DNA of 64,000 bases from Marsupella aquatica (lineage: Eukaryota; Marchantiophyta): positions 23,808,001 through 23,872,000 of the forward strand of contig OZ316893.1 of assembly GCA_973895155.1 (NCBI GenBank), given 5' to 3'. A program made the position numbers and the translations under genes. The notes under the pieces are model-generated. The model did not search any database. It was not told the DNA's origin and saw nothing but the letters and a program-made list of their open reading frames with translations. Below, piece after piece: positions 59,085 through 64,000 of this stretch. The number at the start of each line of letters is the position of its first letter. The stretch's first letter is position 1.

Positions 59085-62000
59085 ACTTCAATCGAGATCA
59101 TCCTAAGTTGTTCTACCCCTCTGTTACGGCTAGTGTTAAGGAACAACTGAGAGAATTAGAAACCCTGGAGAATACCGAAGCCATTGCCAAGGATGTGAAA
59201 CGAGCAAAAGCATTGTTTGCTTCGGAGGACCCAACAGCTGTGGAGACTAGCGTGGCAAAACTGGCCGAATCCAAGACGGAGATACCACCAGAGGAGAAGC
59301 CGATTGTTCCCTATGACCTGGCTAAGGATGTACTAGAATCTAGAGTCTCGGCAACAGTAGGTCAACTATTGAAAAATAGCCCGTACTTCTGGAAGCAATT
59401 AAGGAAGGCTATTCTCGGCAAGCCAAGATTACCCAAGGTAGCGACCAGATCCGATGTACTAATGATAGAAGAAGATCAAGGAGCCCCAGCTTTACCATTA
59501 ATGATTCAAGGAGAAATATTACTACGGGTACCCATTGATGGAGGATCCGGGGTATGTATCATGATTGATTCAACAGCAAAAGGATGGGGTCTCACACCGG
59601 AGAGGACTGGAAGAGTGTTGAACATGGCCAATGGGTATCAGGTCATTCCCACGGGAGTGTTAACCGGCATCAAGACAAAGATAGGAGGTATCTTCTTTAG
59701 CATTAACTATGTAGTAATGAAGCCGGTAAACCCTATGTCGTTTCGGCTATTAATTGGCAGGCCATGGCTGTACCTAGCCGAGGTAATAGAAGATTGGGGT
59801 AAAAAGCAGTTCACTTTCGGGAACCCCTCTATCACGGTATCCTGGGACACTAAGGATGACTATAGGAAAAGCATAAGGGAAGCAGATGGGTACGACAGTG
59901 GTCTGGAGTCAACCGATGAAGTACGTTGGCTAGAATGCCTCACTGACCTAACCGAAGAAAGTGTCTTTGGACCAGAGGTACCCCCCAACGGATTATGGCA
60001 AGAACCAATGGAAGGTGATTTGGAAGAAGAAGACGAAGAGATCGAGGACTGCTTTACAATAGAATCAACCTTTTTAGCTGCAATTCCGGAGGAAGTAAAG
60101 GATGTAGACCAATTGGATGAAACGGCTAAGTGGGGAGCAGTAGCAGGGACAGTGGATTTTCTGCAGGCGTTGTGGCAGAGCCGACAGGGTCCACAACGCC
60201 ATCGATCATCGGCAAGGAATTAAATACCAAGGGATCGGCATACAAGCCGATTACAAGGGCAAAACAAATTGAGGCCCTATTAGAAGCCGAGAGAGCACAG
60301 CGGCCTGACCCTCAGGAGGAAGAGGTGGATGAGATGCACAGACAGAATCCAGAGCCGAGGCAGGAAGGAAAACCTACTACCAATTCAAAACCGAATAGGT
60401 CGGCAAGGGGACAATCTGTGGGCACCAAGGGAGAAACTGATTCGGCTAGTACAGCCGAGATTCCAGTTTATGGAGGTATGAGACTGGAGAGACTGGAAGT
60501 CGAACTGGACCCGAATTTGAAGAAGTAGATTAATATGATCCAAGCACGGCAATATCAGAAGCTTGACTTAGGAGAGGGAAGAGAACTGAACTTAGGGAGA
60601 AACCTAGCACCTGAGCTCGAGAAAGAGATCAGTGACTTATTGATTGAATTTCAGGATGTGTTTGCATGGAGTCACCAAGATCTAAAGGGAGTAGATCCAA
60701 CACTAGGGGAACATCGAATTGATCTCATGTTAGGAGCCAAATCATTTCGACAACCAATTCGAAGGATGAACCCGAAGTATTCCCTGCTGGTCAAAACGGA
60801 AATCGACAAACTAGTGGAAGCTGGATTCATCACTCCAGTCCTGCATTCAGACTGGGTGTCTCCAATTGTGATAGTTCCCAAGAAAGCTGGACCCGATGGT
60901 AAACCCAAGATCCGGGTTTGTCAGGATTACAGGAAGCTGAATGAAGCAACATTAAAAGACCATTTTCCTTTACTGTTTACTGATATGGTACTAGACATGG
61001 TAGCCAGTCATGAACTATATTCATTCATGGATGGGTACTCTGGTTATAACCAAATCAGGATTCGGTAGGAAGACCAAATAAAGACGGCCTTCATCACGGA
61101 ATGGGGGATCTATGTCTTCAATCGTATGCCGTTTGGACTCTGCAACGCACCAGCTATGTTCCAACGATTGATGGTAAACATTTTTCATGATTACTTGAGA
61201 AAGTTCATGGAAATCTTCATTGATGACTTTGCAGTATTCGAGAAGGCATCGAAACATGCTAAATACCTCAGGAAAACCTTCATGAGATGCAGAGAGGTGG
61301 GTCTCAAGTTACACCCAGATAAATGTTTCTTTGCAGTAACCGAGGGGGTGCTACTAGGTCACAAGGTATCAAGGAAGGGCATTGAGATTGACAAAGGTAA
61401 GCTAGCAGTATGGCTAGATATCATGCAACCTAAGAACATAAAGGATGTAAGATCCTTCTTGGGATGCATTGGTTACTATCGCCGGTTCATCAAGGATTTT
61501 GCCAAGCTAGCTTTACCATTAACCAACATGCTCAAGGCAGGAGCAGACTTCGAACCCACACCCGAATGAGTCACAGCGGTGGTAGAATTGAAGCAGATGT
61601 TGGTAGAGGCCCCAGTCATGATAGCACCGGACTGGAACAAAGATTTTCATGTTTTTGTCGATGTCTCGGGCTTCTGTATCGGCTCAGTACTAAGTCAGTT
61701 GGATGAGAAAGGAAGGGACCATCCCATATACTTTGCAAGCCGTCAGCTTGCCGATGCCGAACGGAACTACTCCACCACAGAGAGAGAAGCATTAGGAGTC
61801 ATTTATTCTTGTAAAAAGTTTAGGCATTATTTACTAGGGTACAAGGTAATCTTTCATACCGATCATGAAATTTTGAAGTACCTAGTCAATAAGCCGGACC
61901 TTACAGGCAGAGTAGCAAGATGGATTTTGCTATTACAGGAGTTTGACTATGAGCTGAGGATCAAGCCGGGAAAGTTACACGCCAATGCCGACTTCTTTTC

Positions 62001-63396
62001 AAGGATCACAGGTGAACCTGCCACGGATTGCATCGACGATCGATTCCCCGACGAGGAGCTATTCGTTGTGGAAATAGCTGATACATGGTACCCTGAGATT
62101 TTACATTTTCTCAGCACTTCCAGATTACAGCCAAGATTAAGCCGAGAACAAGCCGCTGTCTTTGTGCGGAAGGTCAGACAGTATCAGTGCATTAAAGGCA
62201 TACTGCACAAGCATGGAATCAACAGCACGATTCAAAGGTGTTTGGAAAAGGGGGAGGTAAAACAAGTCCTACGGGCCATGCATGGAGAGGAGGCCGGAGG
62301 ACATTTTGCCCCAGTAACCACGTCTAAGAAGATATTAAATGCCGGTTACTGGTGGCCCACCTTGCACAAGGATGTCTATCAGTTTATCCAACAATGCGAT
62401 CCTTGTCAGCGAGCGGGAGGACCAAGGGCATCCACCAGACATCCACTGCACCCTATTCTACCTCTGGCACCATTCGAGAAGTGGGGTATTGATTACATCG
62501 GACCTCTTAAACCACTGACCTACCCCCGACGAAACAAGTATATAATCCTGGCTACGGATTATGCAACTAAATGGGTAGAGGCCAGACCGACCACGAAGGA
62601 TGATGCAATTACTATGGCTAGATTCATGTATGAGCAGATCTTCACCAGGTATGGAGCACCCCTAGAATTAGTTAGTGATAGAGGAACCCATTTTTTGAAT
62701 GATATAATTAGTCGTTTAAATGAGCAGTATTTAGTTAGACATAGGCCTACTACTCCCTACCATCCAAAGGCAAATGGGTTGACAGAACGAGCAAACGGAA
62801 TTATAGGAAAGATATTGAACAAGACAGTAGCTCAGAACAAACTTGATTGGGATGATAAATTGTTTGCTGCTGTTTTTGCTTACAATCTAGCCTATAAATC
62901 CACTACCGGTCATACACCCTTCTTCTTAACCTTTGGACAAGAAGCCCTGGTACCCATGCAACTTGAGATACCGACATTTCAAGTTACAATTGAGGAAAGA
63001 GCCTCAACGGAGGAGAGCCTAAAGGAGCGAGAATATAGGTTAGAAGCTTTAGAGGAGGCGAGAATGATTTCAGCCGAGAGAGTAGAATATAGACAGAATA
63101 TCATGAAGCAATAGTATGATAAAAAGTTGAAAGTAGTTAGTATTCACACCGGTGATCTTGTGTTACTTTATGACAGTAGGTATAATAGGTTTCCAGGGAA
63201 GCTTTACACTTGCAGGTTAGGACCCTTTAGAGTAACCATGATGTTCTCCAATGGCTCCGTACAATTGGCCAACATTACGGGAGAGGTATATCCAGTTCGC
63301 ATCCATTATGACCGCCTCAAGAAATACTATATGGACGAAGATGAAGTTGTTCGTGAGGACGCTTCACAATTAAGTGGGGAGCTATGTGATGCCTAG
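59085..63396 (+). pseudogene. Ty3/Gypsy element A pol: protease, reverse transcriptase, RNase H, integrase
   Basis: Protease has LRVPIDGGSGVCIMIDS (DGG active-site variant) near 59530. A frame change lies between 60130 and 60223. Reverse transcriptase has DWVSPIVIVPKKAGPDGKPK, then VCQDYRKLNEATLKDHFPL and EIFIDDFAVF as YxDD equivalent. RNase H has HVFVDVSGFCIGSVLSQ and TEREALGVIYSCKKFRHYL. Integrase has the zinc site ending CDPCQRAGG, then FEKWGIDYIGPL, SDRGTHFLND and YHPKANGLTERANG, the D,D,E core. In-frame stops sit at 60526 (TAG), 61066 (TAG, in IRIR-EDQIKTAF), 61567 (TGA, in TPE-VTAVVELKQ) and 63112 (TAG, in MKQ-YDKK). Gag is not seen upstream; the sequence begins at the junction with the 40-59 kb unit. 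Confidence 0.9.
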
Positions 63397-64000
63397 ACAG
63401 GAATCACTCGGCTAGTTAAGTGGGTAAAGCAGGAAGGCACCCTAGAAACACCTTAGTATAGGGACAAAACAAGGAAAATATAAACAATTAGGGGCGACCA
63501 TGGAACCCGGGCCGAGGCCAGAGGTAAGGACGCTGGGGGTGAAAACTCGATTAGGGTTAGGGCGCGTTAAGCGTCGACGGCTAGGAAGGATCAACGGGAG
63601 GAAGGACCGGAAGAGGAGAGGGGTAAGGAGCGCTTGCAGGAGATGGTGGCTCATTTGCGAGCATGAACTAGGCAGACGACTACGGGAGGCCAACTACTGT
63701 CAGTTGCTTAGGCAAGCACTCGGGGAGAGAGTAGATACCGACGAGCGACCTAAGGAGGGTATGAGCAACGTCAATCAAGCGGCACATTTCTGGGGATGCC
63801 TGTTCGAACGGGCAACTGAGTACATCAAGACTTACGAGGACGAGGAATCAGAAAGGGCAGCTCGAGAACGGCAGGAGCTCGCTCGATTGTGGGAGCTGCA
63901 GAAGACGGCTTTCTTAGGAGGCAAACTCATCAAGGATGAGTTCTTGTGGACTCCTACTTCCAATCAGCTCGACGATCTTCTATTTTGCAAAGACAGCGTC
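63385..64000 (+). repeat. Right copy of the element A repeat (runs off the window)
   Basis: Same sequence as 35588-36203 with constant spacing. It begins immediately after the pol reading frame and supplies its stop codon (TAG in GATGCCTAG). The preceding AATTAAGTGGGGAGCTA could be a polypurine tract. Confidence 0.9.
63500..64000 (+). CDS. Second copy of the element A long ORF, 5' part
   Basis: The ATG at 63500 is open for 167 codons to the window edge. Where the left copy has TGA (35751) this one has CGA (63548), so this copy keeps the original frame. The product is Arg-rich at first (KRRRLGRINGRKDRKRRG), then reaches the segment beginning MSNVNQAAHFWGCLFERATE. The domain named for the left copy lies beyond the window. 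Confidence 0.7.
   Translation, partial: MEPGPRPEVRTLGVKTRLGLGRVKRRRLGRINGRKDRKRRGVRSACRRWWLICEHELGRRLREANYCQLLRQALGERVDTDERPKEGMSNVNQAAHFWGCLFERATEYIKTYEDEESERAARERQELARLWELQKTAFLGGKLIKDEFLWTPTSNQLDDLLFCKDSV

Larger units (their letters stand above)
40000..59085. mobile_element. Putative large DNA-transposon-like unit with transposase, ParB-methyltransferase and F-box-like genes
   Basis: Between the two parts of element A lies DNA of different character: AT-rich, with three intron-containing genes and 17 copies of one palindrome. Genes: DUF7869/DDE-like (+, 40905-44466), ParB-like/amino-methyltransferase (-, 44795-57373, split by a nested retrotransposon) and F-box-like (-, 57594-59075). The shared palindrome, absent from the nested element and not noticed elsewhere in the window, ties the three genes into one unit. 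I could not identify terminal inverted repeats or a target duplication, so the ends are approximate and the status as one mobile element is inferred. Confidence 0.55.

Noticed and set aside
39845-59085. Terminal inverted repeats for the 40-59 kb unit
   Set aside because: I compared the sequence near 39845-40000 with that near 59040-59100 and saw no convincing inverted match or target duplication.

Overview
Nuclear DNA of a green-lineage eukaryote, most likely a streptophyte alga or early land plant; a Chara-like repeat-rich genome is my guess, not a proof. The clues are two intron-rich conserved eukaryotic genes (a TNPO3/MOS14-type importin-beta and the meiotic recombinase DMC1), plant-type CACTA (TNP2 with DUF4218/DUF4216), Tigger-like and Ty3/Gypsy elements, and short CCCTAAA tracts. 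No rRNA, tRNA, CRISPR or prokaryotic operon was seen. Exon limits were set by eye from splice sites, reading phase and remembered family motifs.

Layout: 1-5,878 (+) is the 3' part of the TNPO3-like gene. 7,664-11,679 (-) is a complete 15-exon DMC1 gene (360 residues); its last intron looks like a U12-type AT-AC intron. 11.9-17.1 kb holds a doubtful ORF, a GC-rich foldback and a 1.6-kb terminal-inverted-repeat element with 152-bp tandem repeats. 18.1-20.9 kb (-) is a three-exon Tigger/pogo-like transposase missing one catalytic Asp. 24.8-26.4 kb is a decayed non-LTR reverse transcriptase. 27.4-32.3 kb (-) is a decayed CACTA element. 34.5-35.6 kb (+) is an RNase-H-like transposase ORF cut by the next element.

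35.59-39.8 kb and 59.1-64.0 kb belong to one Ty3/Gypsy family on the + strand. Its pol is at 59.1-63.4 kb. A repeat carrying a second long ORF (weak plant-mobile-domain resemblance plus coiled coil) occurs both before the block and after pol. Between these parts lies the most interesting region, about 40-59 kb: an apparent large DNA-transposon-like unit. It holds a DUF7869/DDE-like transposase gene (+), a gene (-) fusing a ParB-like domain to a beta-class DNA amino-methyltransferase, and an F-box-like gene (-). Every intergenic gap and every intron I could define in it carries copies of a 14-bp palindrome, CGATAA-N2-TTATCG (10 exact, 7 near-exact). A second Ty3/Gypsy element (47,562-56,645, minus strand, two 1,528-bp LTRs, 4-bp target duplication) sits inside the first exon of the methyltransferase gene; removing it with one target copy leaves an open frame.

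Most mobile genes here carry isolated in-frame stops at sites where CAG, CAA, CGA or TGG is expected, consistent with decay by deamination of methylated cytosine. The palindromes, the ParB-methyltransferase and the transposase together are the best candidate for an undescribed system: a transposon that may mark or recognise its own DNA through a repeated site.
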